A DNA stretch of 41,219 bases from Acidobacteriota bacterium (lineage in GTDB: Bacteria; Acidobacteriota; Blastocatellia; Pyrinomonadales; Pyrinomonadaceae). The position numbers were made by a program, and so were the translations under genes. The stretch covers positions 1-41,219 of the forward strand of contig QHXS01000091.1 in assembly GCA_003223975.1 (NCBI GenBank). The letters are read 5' to 3'. Positions 1-9,773 of the stretch are shown here, piece after piece; the first letter of the stretch is position 1, and every line of letters starts with the position of its first letter. The notes beneath the pieces were generated by a model that did no database searches, had not been told where the DNA came from, and saw only the letters and a program-made list of their open reading frames with translations.

Positions 1-653
1 TACGCGTGCCATAGCAAACCGGTCGCAGGGTCATTGAGATTCTTGTAATAGACCAGCATCTGTTTCACGGCCTCGGCGTCCGTGTATTTGCTGTCGCCGA
101 ACATTTTTCCGTAGCGGACTAGAAACGGCATTCCCATGAACACGCCGTCGGCCCAGAGCTGATACTCGCGGCTTTTTATATTCGCGTGCCAGAAACCACC
201 GTCTTTTGTGCGGGGGTAGGTGTCGAAAACTCTTCTTACGTTGTCGGCGCAAAGTTTGTACTTTTCCTGTTTCGTTTCCTTGTAAAGAATCAAACAGAGA
301 TTCGCCGGCAGCATGTAATCAAGCGCTGTGATCGGGCGGTTGATCGTACCTTTTTCGTCGATATGCAGATCGGTCCAGTCCTTGAGGTGCTGCAAATAGC
401 GAACCTCTTTTGTTCGCAGATAAACAAGATACTGTCCATAAAGATATAGCGATTTTGCATAGCCCCAGCCCTTTAATGATTCCGCAGTCGGGTAACGCTT
501 GATCGTCGATTCGACCACTTCCTTAGACCAGTCGGTCGCCCCAATAGCGGTCGTCGCAACGGCTGCGGCTTTTTTTGTCTGAGCAACAATTCCCTGAGAT
601 CCTGCTATCAACAACAGGCAGATCGTCACGAATTGAAAGAGCCTTTTCGTCAT
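1..653 (-). CDS. Unsaturated rhamnogalacturonyl hydrolase, GH105 (partial, C-terminus off window)
   Basis: The open frame runs from an ATG at 653 off the left edge, so only about 217 N-terminal residues are visible; the ORF track omits it because it has no stop here. It has a Sec-type leader (MTKRLF..., hydrophobic to about residue 20, then VAQ). The helix-rich GH105/YteR pattern follows: WGYAKSLYLYG near 63-73, a D-Y-ML stretch near 112, and the family hallmark LWADGVFMGMP at 166-176, whose Asp169 matches the catalytic Asp of YteR-type enzymes. The family removes the delta-4,5-unsaturated galacturonyl residue from pectin-lyase products. The ATG lies one base after the stop of the upstream fucosidase (TAATATG), which indicates translational coupling within the glycosidase operon. 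The leader suggests periplasmic action. Exact substrate (rhamnogalacturonyl versus galacturonyl) is not decidable. Confidence 0.85.
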   Translation of the reverse strand, partial: MTKRLFQFVTICLLLIAGSQGIVAQTKKAAAVATTAIGATDWSKEVVESTIKRYPTAESLKGWGYAKSLYLYGQYLVYLRTKEVRYLQHLKDWTDLHIDEKGTINRPITALDYMLPANLCLILYKETKQEKYKLCADNVRRVFDTYPRTKDGGFWHANIKSREYQLWADGVFMGMPFLVRYGKMFGDSKYTDAEAVKQMLVYYKNLNDPATGLLWHA

Positions 654-654
654 A

Positions 655-2466
655 TTATTTCGCCGGAACGAGTTTCACAGAAACTAATGTGAGTCCAAGT
701 TTCTTTTCACTACGAATCGAGTCGGGCTTTAGCGAAAGGCTGTATTTGCCGGCTTTATCGATCGTTACGCTGCCTATTTTTGAGATAACATACGGCCAAT
801 AGGGATTTGCCGCCGGCACTTTCTTCCCATTGTTTTCGACCATTCCTTTCAGTTTGTGCCCGGCGACATCGAGAGAGACTTCGTGGCCGCCCTCCCAGTC
901 ACGGCCGTACTTTTGCTCCGAGGTGAGAACCACAACATCGAACGTGCCGGGGTTTGAGACCTTGAATTCCCAATCGACCCATTCGTCTTTATTCAGCCAT
1001 CGCTCGGCAACGCCGCGGCTGTCGAAACGCAGACCAGTCTCACCCGTCGCGTGAACATTAGAAAGAAATGCGGGAAGCGTAATGCTTTGGTCCGGCTGCT
1101 GAAGTAGGGTGGTGTCGGCGACGACATCGCCACCAGTTTCAAGAACGATGACGGAGTCGTTCTTGTCAGGCGCCGCAGCAGGCACTTTGACAGAGATCGA
1201 ATAATGGTCCTTAGCCGGATCATCCATTTGGGTGAATTTCAGCTTCGTTTTGCCGGACAAAAGATAGGCATTTTTGACCCTGCTCTTTAGCCCGTAAAGG
1301 ATGAGCTCTTTCTGCGGCCACTCAAACACATGCAGATAGATCTTGCCGGGCTTTGTTGTAATAATTCCCCACGGCAATTCATACGGAAAAGGACTCGGGC
1401 CGGTGCCATATACGGCCTGGCTGTTGACCTTGATCCATCTCCCTACCTCAGTTAGTCGATCCACGATCGGCTGTGGGACCGTGCCTTCGGCGGTCGGACC
1501 GATATTCAAGAGGTAATTGCCGCCCCGGCTGGCCACCTGAACCATCTGGCGTATCAGGATCGATGTCGGTTTCCAGTTTGTGTCGTCCCTTTTAAAGCCC
1601 CAGGTGTCATTCATCGTCACAGGTGTTTCCCAGTCGCGCCGTACCTTGCCGACGCTGATCTGGTTGTCGCCTGCCGAGTCGTAGTCCCCCACCCCGTTGC
1701 CGACGCGCCCGCTGACCAAACAGTCCGGCTGGATGGAATGCACGAGGTCGACGAGCTCCTGACTTTGAGCTTTGGTCATATTTCGAGGCGTATCGAACCA
1801 TATCAAACCGATCGGCCCATAATCCGTGAGTATCTCGCGCACCTGCGGCTTGACCTTTTCCTCGAGGTATTTAGCGAAATCCTTTTTGCTTTCATCCTTA
1901 AAATCCCAATCGTTGCCGACAGCGTCCGGCTCGTGCCAATCCTGCGTTTGCGAATAATAGAAACAGAGCTTGATGCCGGCCTTTTGCGCGGCGGCGGCAA
2001 GTTCTTTTAACGGGTCGCGTTTGAATGGTGTTGCGTCGACAATGTTGAATTTACTCACCTTCGAGTGATACATCGCAAAGCCGTCGTGATGCTTAGACGT
2101 GATGACGATGTATTTCATCCCGGCATTCTTTGCCAGGCTGACGATCTCTTCAGCGTCAAACTTTACAGGGTTGAATTGCGGAGCAAGCTGCTCATATTCC
2201 GCCACAGGGATCTTCGCCCGGTTCATTATCCATTCGCCGAGGCCGGGAATGAGCTTTCCCCTCCATTCACCTGCGGGAACTGCATACAGTCCCCAATGTA
2301 TGAACATCCCGAACCGGGCCTCGCGAAACCAACGAAGACGCTTTTCCTTAAGCTCGTCGGCCAACGTCGATCGGGTCTTGACGGGGTCTATATTCTGAGC
2401 CCCTACAACAGCGGCGATAAACGCAAGGCTAATAAGAATGGCGGCGAGTATTCGACTTAACCTCAT
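655..2466 (-). CDS. Alpha-L-fucosidase, GH29, secreted
   Basis: About 603 aa. I choose the ATG at 2466 (MRLSRIL...) over the track's 2484 because it begins a normal Sec signal peptide (cut near VVGAQ) and has GTGAGAGA just upstream; the 2484 start would lie inside the preceding gene's end. GH29 landmarks are clear: RWFREARFGMFIHWGLYAVP, then ITSKHHDGFAMY, then FYYSQTQDWHEPD, and GLIWFDTP, whose Asp (about D225) sits where the GH29 nucleophile is found. After the TIM barrel there is a beta-rich C-terminal region with a 'DWEFKVSNPGTFDVVV' style carbohydrate-binding-like module. It would release terminal alpha-L-fucose, a side-chain sugar of rhamnogalacturonan and xyloglucan. It is third in a four-gene glycosidase run. 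Some GH29 members have other alpha-L specificities. Confidence 0.9.
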   Translation of the reverse strand: MRLSRILAAILISLAFIAAVVGAQNIDPVKTRSTLADELKEKRLRWFREARFGMFIHWGLYAVPAGEWRGKLIPGLGEWIMNRAKIPVAEYEQLAPQFNPVKFDAEEIVSLAKNAGMKYIVITSKHHDGFAMYHSKVSKFNIVDATPFKRDPLKELAAAAQKAGIKLCFYYSQTQDWHEPDAVGNDWDFKDESKKDFAKYLEEKVKPQVREILTDYGPIGLIWFDTPRNMTKAQSQELVDLVHSIQPDCLVSGRVGNGVGDYDSAGDNQISVGKVRRDWETPVTMNDTWGFKRDDTNWKPTSILIRQMVQVASRGGNYLLNIGPTAEGTVPQPIVDRLTEVGRWIKVNSQAVYGTGPSPFPYELPWGIITTKPGKIYLHVFEWPQKELILYGLKSRVKNAYLLSGKTKLKFTQMDDPAKDHYSISVKVPAAAPDKNDSVIVLETGGDVVADTTLLQQPDQSITLPAFLSNVHATGETGLRFDSRGVAERWLNKDEWVDWEFKVSNPGTFDVVVLTSEQKYGRDWEGGHEVSLDVAGHKLKGMVENNGKKVPAANPYWPYVISKIGSVTIDKAGKYSLSLKPDSIRSEKKLGLTLVSVKLVPAK

Positions 2467-2474
2467 AGTGTCTC

Positions 2475-4322
2475 TCACTTGCATACCAGCACTTTTGCCG
2501 AATGAGCAGGCAGTTCCTTAATCAAGAATGTACCTCTGTGCGTGCCAAGATCTTCGCCGCTCCAGAAGTTGTTGATCTGAGTTGATCGCGGTAGATGAAT
2601 CGAGAATGTTTGCGGAGCCTCCTCCCAATTAAAAACACAAACCGTCCTGACGCCGTTACGCTCGATGTTCCCGACCCTAAACGAATCGTCTGCGAAAGTT
2701 GCTGCAACTGGCTGTGGCGGCAAAAGTTTTTTTAACATCGCCAGCCGCTCTCCGGATATTTTTGTTAGATCGTCGCCCGAGAGGATCATGCCGCCTGATG
2801 CATATATCGCCGTCGCGTGAAACTCGAACTCATTGTCCGGCAACTCGCCCATCAGGCAGACGGCGTCGGGGTCGTTCCACCATAGGCGGCCGTTCTGCCA
2901 GTTTCGGTTGAGGTTTTGAAGGGCCGTAGATCTCACGCGGTCCCATGTCCGCTTGATGTCGTTCGAGCTGCGCGAGCCATGGATAAGGCCCATCGACGCC
3001 CAAATAGGATGATTGCAGCCGAGAATGAATGCATCGCCCGCGCCTTTTATAACGGACCGCATCCCACGTCGATAACCCTCGATACGTGTGGCTTGCGGAT
3101 CGTAAAATCGCCCGCCGTGCATCGCCCCCCAAAAATTTGCATCGAGCTTGAAATAGGTTACGCCCCATTCGTTTCGCATTGTGCCAAAAACCGTTTCGAG
3201 GTGTTTTTGCGCCGCGGGGTGCGTGCCGTCGAGCGCGTACCAGCCTCCTTTTTCCTTTATCGAACGCCAACCGCCGAACGTTACCCGGTCCGAACGCAGC
3301 GGCTTGCCCGCAACGTCTTTAATAAACCAATCAGGGTGCTCGTTGAACAAAGTCGAGCTTTCCTCGGCGATAAACGGTGCGACCCAGATCGCGGGCTGAA
3401 ACCCACGCTCGCGAATTTTCTTCAGCACGCCTTGGACATTTCCGCCAAAGGCATTTCCGGTTTCAAGCCAGTCGCCCATCGCAGGCTGATATCCATCGTC
3501 GACCTGTATGTACTTAAGATTCGGTTCGTTTTTGGCAATGAAATCAAGATTGTCGAGCACTTGTTGCGCCGTAACGCGCGGACCGAAACAGTACCACGAG
3601 CACCAGCCGGCAGGCGGAGCAGGAGATCGCAGGGGCGGATGATTTACCGCAAGACGACCCGCTAAACTGTCAAGCAACTTGCCGCGATCTTTGCCGGCCG
3701 TGTATGTGAATTCTTCCAGATCCCACGATTCGCCGGGTCTCAACTCCTGGCTTTCTGTATCCAGAACGGCCTGAAGCGAGCCATCACCAAGATAGAACCC
3801 GCCGTTAAATCGTCGACAGGATGTAAACGCGAGGAGATCGTGATTTCCATCGTCCGAGGCCAGGGCCATCATCCCATAAAACGCCCGGGCATCAGCCGGG
3901 ATCGGCATCTTGTAATGCTTTGCATCGGTGTAAGAGCCGAGGTCCTTCGGATTCCCAATCGTGCCGCCGGTTTGACTCAGCATTTGAAATCCCTCGCCGT
4001 AGAGACGTGTCTGATCCGGTATCGAATGCGGAATATCAAAGAGTACGATCTCTTTTACCTTCACGCTCTGGCTGCCGGTGTTTGCGATCCTGGAACGACA
4101 AAATGAGCCTCGCCACTCACGGATCACGCGCAAGTTGTCGATAGGGCGAGCCTCATCGCTGGGAATAATTTTGAAAGGGGATTCAAGAAAAACTCGTTGA
4201 TTAAGCTTGGTGACGCGGGTTTGAGCGCCGCTAAATGCAGGCAGCACTGCAGCGGCAAGCGGCGAAACTAGTGTGAGGCGGAGCAGATCGCGCCGCGTGA
4301 TCAATTCTGGCTTGTGATGCAT
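2475..4322 (-). CDS. Alpha-galactosidase-like glycoside hydrolase, GH36/melibiase type, Tat signal
   Basis: 615 aa. The N-terminus carries a twin-arginine-like leader (TRRDLLRLTL) followed by a hydrophobic stretch ending SGAQ, so export through Tat is likely. A beta-sandwich N-domain leads to the GH36/clan-D barrel: GWCSWYCFG at 239-247, the QVDDGYQ motif near 273-279, AIWVAPF near 311-317, and YFKLDANFWG, where Asp394 fits the nucleophile. NDPD at 483-486 fits the region of the acid/base. The family hydrolyses terminal alpha-galactosides. GAGAGAGC directly precedes the ATG, and the gene begins 27 bases after the upstream fucosidase. The bacterial melibiase group is wide and some members act on other alpha-linked sugars, so substrate is inferred from family only. 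Confidence 0.82.
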   Translation of the reverse strand: MHHKPELITRRDLLRLTLVSPLAAAVLPAFSGAQTRVTKLNQRVFLESPFKIIPSDEARPIDNLRVIREWRGSFCRSRIANTGSQSVKVKEIVLFDIPHSIPDQTRLYGEGFQMLSQTGGTIGNPKDLGSYTDAKHYKMPIPADARAFYGMMALASDDGNHDLLAFTSCRRFNGGFYLGDGSLQAVLDTESQELRPGESWDLEEFTYTAGKDRGKLLDSLAGRLAVNHPPLRSPAPPAGWCSWYCFGPRVTAQQVLDNLDFIAKNEPNLKYIQVDDGYQPAMGDWLETGNAFGGNVQGVLKKIRERGFQPAIWVAPFIAEESSTLFNEHPDWFIKDVAGKPLRSDRVTFGGWRSIKEKGGWYALDGTHPAAQKHLETVFGTMRNEWGVTYFKLDANFWGAMHGGRFYDPQATRIEGYRRGMRSVIKGAGDAFILGCNHPIWASMGLIHGSRSSNDIKRTWDRVRSTALQNLNRNWQNGRLWWNDPDAVCLMGELPDNEFEFHATAIYASGGMILSGDDLTKISGERLAMLKKLLPPQPVAATFADDSFRVGNIERNGVRTVCVFNWEEAPQTFSIHLPRSTQINNFWSGEDLGTHRGTFLIKELPAHSAKVLVCK

Positions 4323-4349
4323 GCTCTCTCAAAAGACGCGTTCGTTATG

Positions 4350-5690
4350 TCAGACCTGTCCGCGCTCACGTTTGCGGACAAATATGTTGTCCTGAGTCGG
4401 CACCGATTCACATTCGATCGCAATTGTAGTTATCGGCGAATCGGGAGCCTTTTCGGGCAGGCCGGTGAATCTGATCCCGTATGTGTCTTGCGTGAAATCC
4501 ACCTTCTGCCCTGTTGCTAAAAGTCTCGCGGATCTAGCCTTGGTCATTAAACCGGCAAACGCGACGGAGCTGCCCGGATAATAATGGATGTGGAAATATA
4601 GCGTGGTGCCCTTTCGCGAAAAGCTTCCATTCCGAGAACGTGTTAGCTGGCATTTGTCCGAACCGTATATAGCATCGCCGTTACGACTCATCCAGTCGCC
4701 AACCTTTGTAAAGATCTCGATCGATTCGGGCGGAATCGAACCGTCCGCGAGTGGGCCAATATTAAGAAGGTAGTTGCCCTCGTCGCGGGCACATGTGATC
4801 AGATTCCTGACAACTTGTTTGGGCGTTTTCCATGCGTCGTCGGCGCGATGAAATCCCCAGCTATCGTTCAGAGTCATGCACGTTTCCCATGCGCGACCGG
4901 CTTCGGCCGCTTCAATGCGCTGTTCAGGCGTCGAAAAATCGCCGGGCAGTTTATTTCGATTATTTACGATGATGTCCGGCTGCAGACCGAACACCATCTT
5001 GTTCATTTTCTCGGATTCCCAACCTTTTACATCGAGCGGCCACGAAACGTCGTACCAGAGAATATCGATCTTGCCGTAATTCGTCATCAGTTCGCGGATG
5101 TGCGTATGTATGTAATCGACAAACCGGCGTCTGGCCCCTTCGTCATCAGCGCAGCGGGCTCCGTCCGGATGATGCCAATCCATCAAGGAATAATAAAAAC
5201 CGACGCGCAAACCTTCGGCCCGGGCCGCTTCGACGTATTCCTTTACAAGATCGCGTCCGGCCGCCTGTTTTGGAGCGCAGAAATTGGTAGTTGATGTATT
5301 GAAATGGCAAAAGCCCTCATGATGCTTAGTCGTCATCACCATATACTTCTGCCCGGTACGCTTTGCAAGCCGCGCCCAATCGCGCGCAAAGTTCGGCTTT
5401 GGTTTGAACTGAGCTGCGAGCTTCTCGTATTCCTGGGCCGGGATGGCTTCCATTTCCTGGACCCATTCGTGCCGCCCGAGGACGCTGTAAAGCCCCCAGT
5501 GAATGAACATCCCGAACTTCGCCTCGTGCCACCATTTCATCCGGCGCGCACGGTCGAATTTGACCTCGGCGCTTTCGTCCGCCGTATTATTCTGCGGATT
5601 CTGCCCGGACACGATAGATATCCCTGTCGCGGCCACCGCCGCACCCGCACCAATGATCTTTAAACAGTCCCGTCTTGATAAATCGCTCAT
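4350..5690 (-). CDS. Alpha-L-fucosidase, GH29, Tat signal (second copy)
   Basis: 446 aa. It opens with a Tat-type leader (SRRDCLK, then an Ala/Gly-rich hydrophobic run to VSGQ). GH29 motifs are MKWWHEAKFGMFIHWGLYSV at 51-70, MTTKHHEGFCHF near 119-130, FYYSLMDWHHPDG near 165-177, and IDILWYDVSWP with Asp214 at the nucleophile position. It is shorter than the neighbouring fucosidase because it lacks that protein's extra C-terminal module. The two copies differ clearly in leader and catalytic flanks, which suggests different linkage specificities rather than a recent duplication. It is the first glycosidase after the receptor gene, 128 bases downstream of it, with a stem-loop in that gap. Confidence 0.9.
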   Translation of the reverse strand: MSDLSRRDCLKIIGAGAAVAATGISIVSGQNPQNNTADESAEVKFDRARRMKWWHEAKFGMFIHWGLYSVLGRHEWVQEMEAIPAQEYEKLAAQFKPKPNFARDWARLAKRTGQKYMVMTTKHHEGFCHFNTSTTNFCAPKQAAGRDLVKEYVEAARAEGLRVGFYYSLMDWHHPDGARCADDEGARRRFVDYIHTHIRELMTNYGKIDILWYDVSWPLDVKGWESEKMNKMVFGLQPDIIVNNRNKLPGDFSTPEQRIEAAEAGRAWETCMTLNDSWGFHRADDAWKTPKQVVRNLITCARDEGNYLLNIGPLADGSIPPESIEIFTKVGDWMSRNGDAIYGSDKCQLTRSRNGSFSRKGTTLYFHIHYYPGSSVAFAGLMTKARSARLLATGQKVDFTQDTYGIRFTGLPEKAPDSPITTIAIECESVPTQDNIFVRKRERGQV

Positions 5691-5769
5691 GATCGTTCCA
5701 GAATGCCTTCGCCGAACAAAAAAGTCTTGCCGACTCCGCGGCCCAGTTTAGATCCTTCTCGCTAATGCA

Positions 5770-5806
5770 AGAGCCTCTCTCACGGTCCCAACGCCAAAGA
5801 GGCTCT
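5770..5806 (-). promoter_or_regulatory. Stem-loop between receptor gene and glycosidase operon
   Basis: AGAGCCTCT and AGAGGCTCT form a perfect 9-bp stem with a 19-nt loop, downstream of the receptor stop and upstream of the fucosidase start. No T-run follows on the minus strand, so it is not a classical intrinsic terminator. It could be an mRNA-processing or stability element that separates receptor and enzyme expression (inference). Confidence 0.45.
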
Positions 5807-5818
5807 CGCCGGTCCTAA

Positions 5819-8800
5819 CTAGAAATTTAACCTGATCGACGCCTGCATCACGCGTGGTGATCGGGCGCTGTTTGGTGTTCCAAAAGCATTATTGGTCTGG
5901 CGAACTACGGCAGTACATACATTGGTTGTCGTGCACGCCGCGCCCGTGCCGCCGGGATTGACCTGAGCAACGGCAAATGTCATTACACCGTTAATGTCTC
6001 TGAAATTCGTGGTATTGAATACGTTATACGTTTCCCACCGGAGCTGAATAGCCCTATTCTCGCCGATTCGAAAATTCTTGAAGACAGCCAGATCGGTATT
6101 AAATATGGAGGGCAATCGTATAGTATTTCTCCCGAGGTTGCCGATGTCGCCAACGGCCGTCGGAACAGTAAAGCAGTCGCGGTTGATTACATACGCCGTT
6201 CCGGTGGTATCCGACCCGGTGGCACCGACGTTCGGATCGCACGTAACGACAGGGCGGGCGTTTACGGTTCCTCCGGTGAAATCCGTGATCATCGTACAAA
6301 CTGTCGCAGATGTCTGGCTTGTACCCGGCGGACAAGTTTGCCCGGCGGTGATCGTCGCAGTTCCCGCATTGTAAGTCCAAGTAAGGCCAGATCCCGAAGG
6401 GCCATTACCAAAGATCTTTGGTCGGCCGGACGCATATGATGTAGTGCCGGAGATCTGCCAGCCATCGAAAACGGTCCTGACAAAACCGTTGTCCCAAATC
6501 TTGCTGAGCTTAGGCAGATCCCAGATGTAGTTAACGGTCAAGATGTGCGGTTGGTCGAAATCGGCGGGTCCGTAATTGAACGCATTGTACGGACGCGGAA
6601 AGAAAACATCGGACGAGTCGTCATTAGCGCGATCCTGCGTTTTCGAATAGGTGTAGGCGATCCCGTACTGGAAGGATCTCGTGTAGCGACGATTGACCTG
6701 CACCTGCAGGCCGTCATATCTGGAATTGCCGCCCCATGTGATCATGTTAATGTTGCCATAACCTCTGTATGGCCGTAAGAAATCATCGCCCAAACGCGAT
6801 CCGGTAACCGGATCGATATTATTGGTACCCAGCTTTGCACCATCAGGTATGCCGTTTATGTTTCGCAGCTCACCGAGATACCGGCTGCGTGACCCGACGT
6901 AGCTAACCTCGACCAAGGTATCAAAACCTATATCTTGCTGGAACCCTATGGAGAAGTTATAAGTTACAGGCGTATGGGAGTTCAGCTCAACCGCATTTAG
7001 CGCAGTTGGCCGGAATAAAGCCGTACCGCTGAGATTAGCAAGTTGGTCAATGTTGCCAAAGTCTATGCTGACGGTTCGCGTAGCGGGTGGGTTATTAACC
7101 AAATTTCCGCCCGTCGTACCGCCGCCTATCCGGGGTGCGTGATACATACCGCCCATTCCACGGATCACTGTTTTGCCGGAGCCCAGGATATCCCACGCGA
7201 AACCGAGGCGCGGTTCTATGTCAACCGCTCTGGTGATTCTAAAGCCACGCGGAGTGCTAGGATCCGAATTTAACATTAGTCCGTTTGTTGGATTTCCAGA
7301 TCCCGGAACGATCGCACCGACAAGACCTGAATTGGTCCCGGTTAACGGAAACAGTTGACCGGTAATCGGATCCCGAGCGCGTCTCTGCGCGGCCGGACAG
7401 GTCGCCGGGGGTGTAAACGCGACGGCGCACGCACTTTCGTAGAGAGCCACCGCATGGGCGGGGTCAAACAGATCCGGAACGAAATTAGATCCCTGCTCGT
7501 CCACTTGGAAGAACGGTGTGTGATGGCCAAAGCGGACACCGTAGTTGAGAGTAAACTTCCTGCTAATCTTCCACTGATCTTGCGCGTACCATTGAAAAAG
7601 CCTGATCTCCAGATTGGTAAACGGACGAGCGGACGATTCCTGATAATTTCGGAAGCTGCCGACCAATGCATTTGAGTAGGCATAGCCCGTGTTCCCGAGG
7701 GCAGCGGTATACGCGGACTCATCACCGCGGAAGTTAAACACCCCCGACCACTGACCCCCGGGTGCTTCGCTATTTCGAATACGCTCAAAAAATACTCCAA
7801 ACTTTAAGGTATGGTTTCCTTGGGTGTAACTAAAATTGTCTGCGAAGGATGGCTTGATATAATCGCTGGCCACCTCCCCCCAACGATCCAACCAATTAAT
7901 ATTGGCTGGGTTGACGCCACGTACGCCATTCCAACCGGTCGCTCTCGGTACAGTGCCAAGAGTATTGTTTTCGGGGAAGAGTTGAGGCGCGGTATAGCCG
8001 AGGGCACTTCTTTGCAACCCTTCCACCATTCCATCTGAAGGAACAAAACCTTCCGAATCGTGTCGCATTCCGAAATTAAATTCATTAACCATCGAAGAAC
8101 CGAAAATGTGTACCCAGTTAGCTGACCAGCCGTCATCCTTATACAAATAGTGTGAATTGATACCCCAGCGGTTGTTGTCACCGCCCGGCCATCCGGAGGT
8201 GCCAGTTCCTTCATTGTCCGATGTCCACTTCTGCATCTTCCATGAAATGCGGTCCTTATTCGTCGGTGTAAAATCGAAACGCAGCAGAAGACTTCGTTTC
8301 GGGACGTCCGCGGGGCTCTGTGTAACGTAATTAAAGCTTGTGGATCCTGACGTATTTGGCAGCGGGAAGTACTTGAGCAGCGCCGCTCCATTGGGATTAA
8401 TACGCGACGCAGGAATAATATTGATGCCCTGCGGGTTCGCTGCCGTGCCCCGTGAAGGATCTCTAAAACACGCGGTTTGATCCGATGCATTACAGTTCCC
8501 GGAAAGGATAAGAGGATCACGAACAAAAACTTGTGCGTTTGAAGAGTTTATTGACTGTGTGAAATCACCGGAACGTTCCAATGCGGTCGGCACCGTGACA
8601 AACCGCGGGTCCTGTGGCGTTATCGAGTGAGGTTTCTCATAGGAGAAGAAGAAGAACGCCTTGTCTTTTGTAAAAAAGTCACCGCCTTCGCCAAATCGTG
8701 GGAGCCACATCGGCCCGCCAAAGTTGCCGCCCCAGATATTGTGCCGGTACAAGGGTCTTTTCACGTTAGTCTTATTAAAGATGTGATTGTTTGCATTCAG

Positions 8801-9601
8801 TGCTTCGTTTCGCAAAAAGTAATAGGCGGTGCCCCTATAATCTTTTCCGCCGCCTTTGGTAACGACATTAATTATGGCGCCGCCGTTATTGCCGTATTCC
8901 GCAGAGTAGTTGTTTCGTAATACCTGGACTTCACCGACCGCGTCCTGATTTACCGACATGCTTACCTTGTTCGAACCGCTCGGCTCGCTGGCGGTCAACC
9001 CGTCGATCGACGTTGTGGTGGTGCGTCCGCGTTGGCCGGAGATATTTGGCAAGTCGGTGCCGAAGCCTTCGCCCACGGCCTCAATATCATCATTATTTGA
9101 GGTTCCAGGTAACAGACGAAGCAATGAGGTGAAATCACGCCCTTTCGTGGAGATCAAGGCTATCTGGTCGGAGGTCAGTCGAGCCGTAAGATCGCTGCTC
9201 GTCGTCTCAACTAACTGGCCCGAGCTGGTTACCGTGACGGTTTCGCTCACGTTTCCGGCGGTCAAGGCGATATCGCCGAGAGTCAGATTTTCGTTCGCGC
9301 TTAAAACCGTATTGGTCCGCTGCAGAGTTTGGAACCCTTGATTTTCGATCTTGACCGTATACGTGCCCGGTTGGACCGTTGTAAACGTAAACCGGCCTTC
9401 CGTGTTGCTGACAGCCGATCGGGAGCTTCCGATCTGGTCGCTGATCAGCGTAACCGATGCTCCTGCGATCAATCCGCCGTTCGAATCGGTTACCGTGCCG
9501 GAAATAGTGCCGGTATTCTGTCCGAATACCGAAAGTGCCAGGATCGGGACTATAAAAAATGCACCGATGATCTTAATACCGAACGAATTGAAGGTTGACA
9601 T
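5819..9601 (-). CDS. TonB-dependent receptor with carboxypeptidase-regulatory-like N-terminal domain (Oar-like)
   Basis: 1260 aa. The track start (9619) should be moved to the ATG at 9601: the six codons before it read ATGCTTAGGAGGATTTCA, so they contain a perfect AGGAGG six bases upstream of ATGTCAACC. A signal peptide (to FGQN) is followed by a CarboxypepD_reg-like domain (GTISGTVTDSNGGLIAGASV ... PGTYTV, about residues 30-105), a TonB plug-like segment (SDQIALISTKGRDFTSLLRLLPG, about 140-260), and a long beta-barrel ending in the outer-membrane consensus QASIRLNF with terminal Phe. Large receptors of this type are expanded in Acidobacteriota. The position between a sugar ABC transporter and glycosidases suggests uptake of pectin-derived oligosaccharides, a SusC-like role, though no SusD partner is adjacent. 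Confidence 0.9.
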   Translation of the reverse strand: MSTFNSFGIKIIGAFFIVPILALSVFGQNTGTISGTVTDSNGGLIAGASVTLISDQIGSSRSAVSNTEGRFTFTTVQPGTYTVKIENQGFQTLQRTNTVLSANENLTLGDIALTAGNVSETVTVTSSGQLVETTSSDLTARLTSDQIALISTKGRDFTSLLRLLPGTSNNDDIEAVGEGFGTDLPNISGQRGRTTTTSIDGLTASEPSGSNKVSMSVNQDAVGEVQVLRNNYSAEYGNNGGAIINVVTKGGGKDYRGTAYYFLRNEALNANNHIFNKTNVKRPLYRHNIWGGNFGGPMWLPRFGEGGDFFTKDKAFFFFSYEKPHSITPQDPRFVTVPTALERSGDFTQSINSSNAQVFVRDPLILSGNCNASDQTACFRDPSRGTAANPQGINIIPASRINPNGAALLKYFPLPNTSGSTSFNYVTQSPADVPKRSLLLRFDFTPTNKDRISWKMQKWTSDNEGTGTSGWPGGDNNRWGINSHYLYKDDGWSANWVHIFGSSMVNEFNFGMRHDSEGFVPSDGMVEGLQRSALGYTAPQLFPENNTLGTVPRATGWNGVRGVNPANINWLDRWGEVASDYIKPSFADNFSYTQGNHTLKFGVFFERIRNSEAPGGQWSGVFNFRGDESAYTAALGNTGYAYSNALVGSFRNYQESSARPFTNLEIRLFQWYAQDQWKISRKFTLNYGVRFGHHTPFFQVDEQGSNFVPDLFDPAHAVALYESACAVAFTPPATCPAAQRRARDPITGQLFPLTGTNSGLVGAIVPGSGNPTNGLMLNSDPSTPRGFRITRAVDIEPRLGFAWDILGSGKTVIRGMGGMYHAPRIGGGTTGGNLVNNPPATRTVSIDFGNIDQLANLSGTALFRPTALNAVELNSHTPVTYNFSIGFQQDIGFDTLVEVSYVGSRSRYLGELRNINGIPDGAKLGTNNIDPVTGSRLGDDFLRPYRGYGNINMITWGGNSRYDGLQVQVNRRYTRSFQYGIAYTYSKTQDRANDDSSDVFFPRPYNAFNYGPADFDQPHILTVNYIWDLPKLSKIWDNGFVRTVFDGWQISGTTSYASGRPKIFGNGPSGSGLTWTYNAGTATITAGQTCPPGTSQTSATVCTMITDFTGGTVNARPVVTCDPNVGATGSDTTGTAYVINRDCFTVPTAVGDIGNLGRNTIRLPSIFNTDLAVFKNFRIGENRAIQLRWETYNVFNTTNFRDINGVMTFAVAQVNPGGTGAACTTTNVCTAVVRQTNNAFGTPNSARSPRVMQASIRLNF

Positions 9602-9773
9602 TGAAATCCTCCTAAGCATAACGAAAAGTGCTCCTCAAAAGGGCGCCAACTAAGGCAGGTTTGGCGCGATAAATGGTTTGTCAAGGTCACGGCGACACGC
9701 CGCCGCTTTCATGTAGATAACGATTTGCCAAAAAAGACCGAGTCAAATATCTTTCAACTATCTAAGCTTCATT

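Noticed and set aside
7804-8526. 240-aa minus-strand ORF inside the receptor gene
   Set aside because: Out-of-frame shadow of the beta-barrel region on the same strand.
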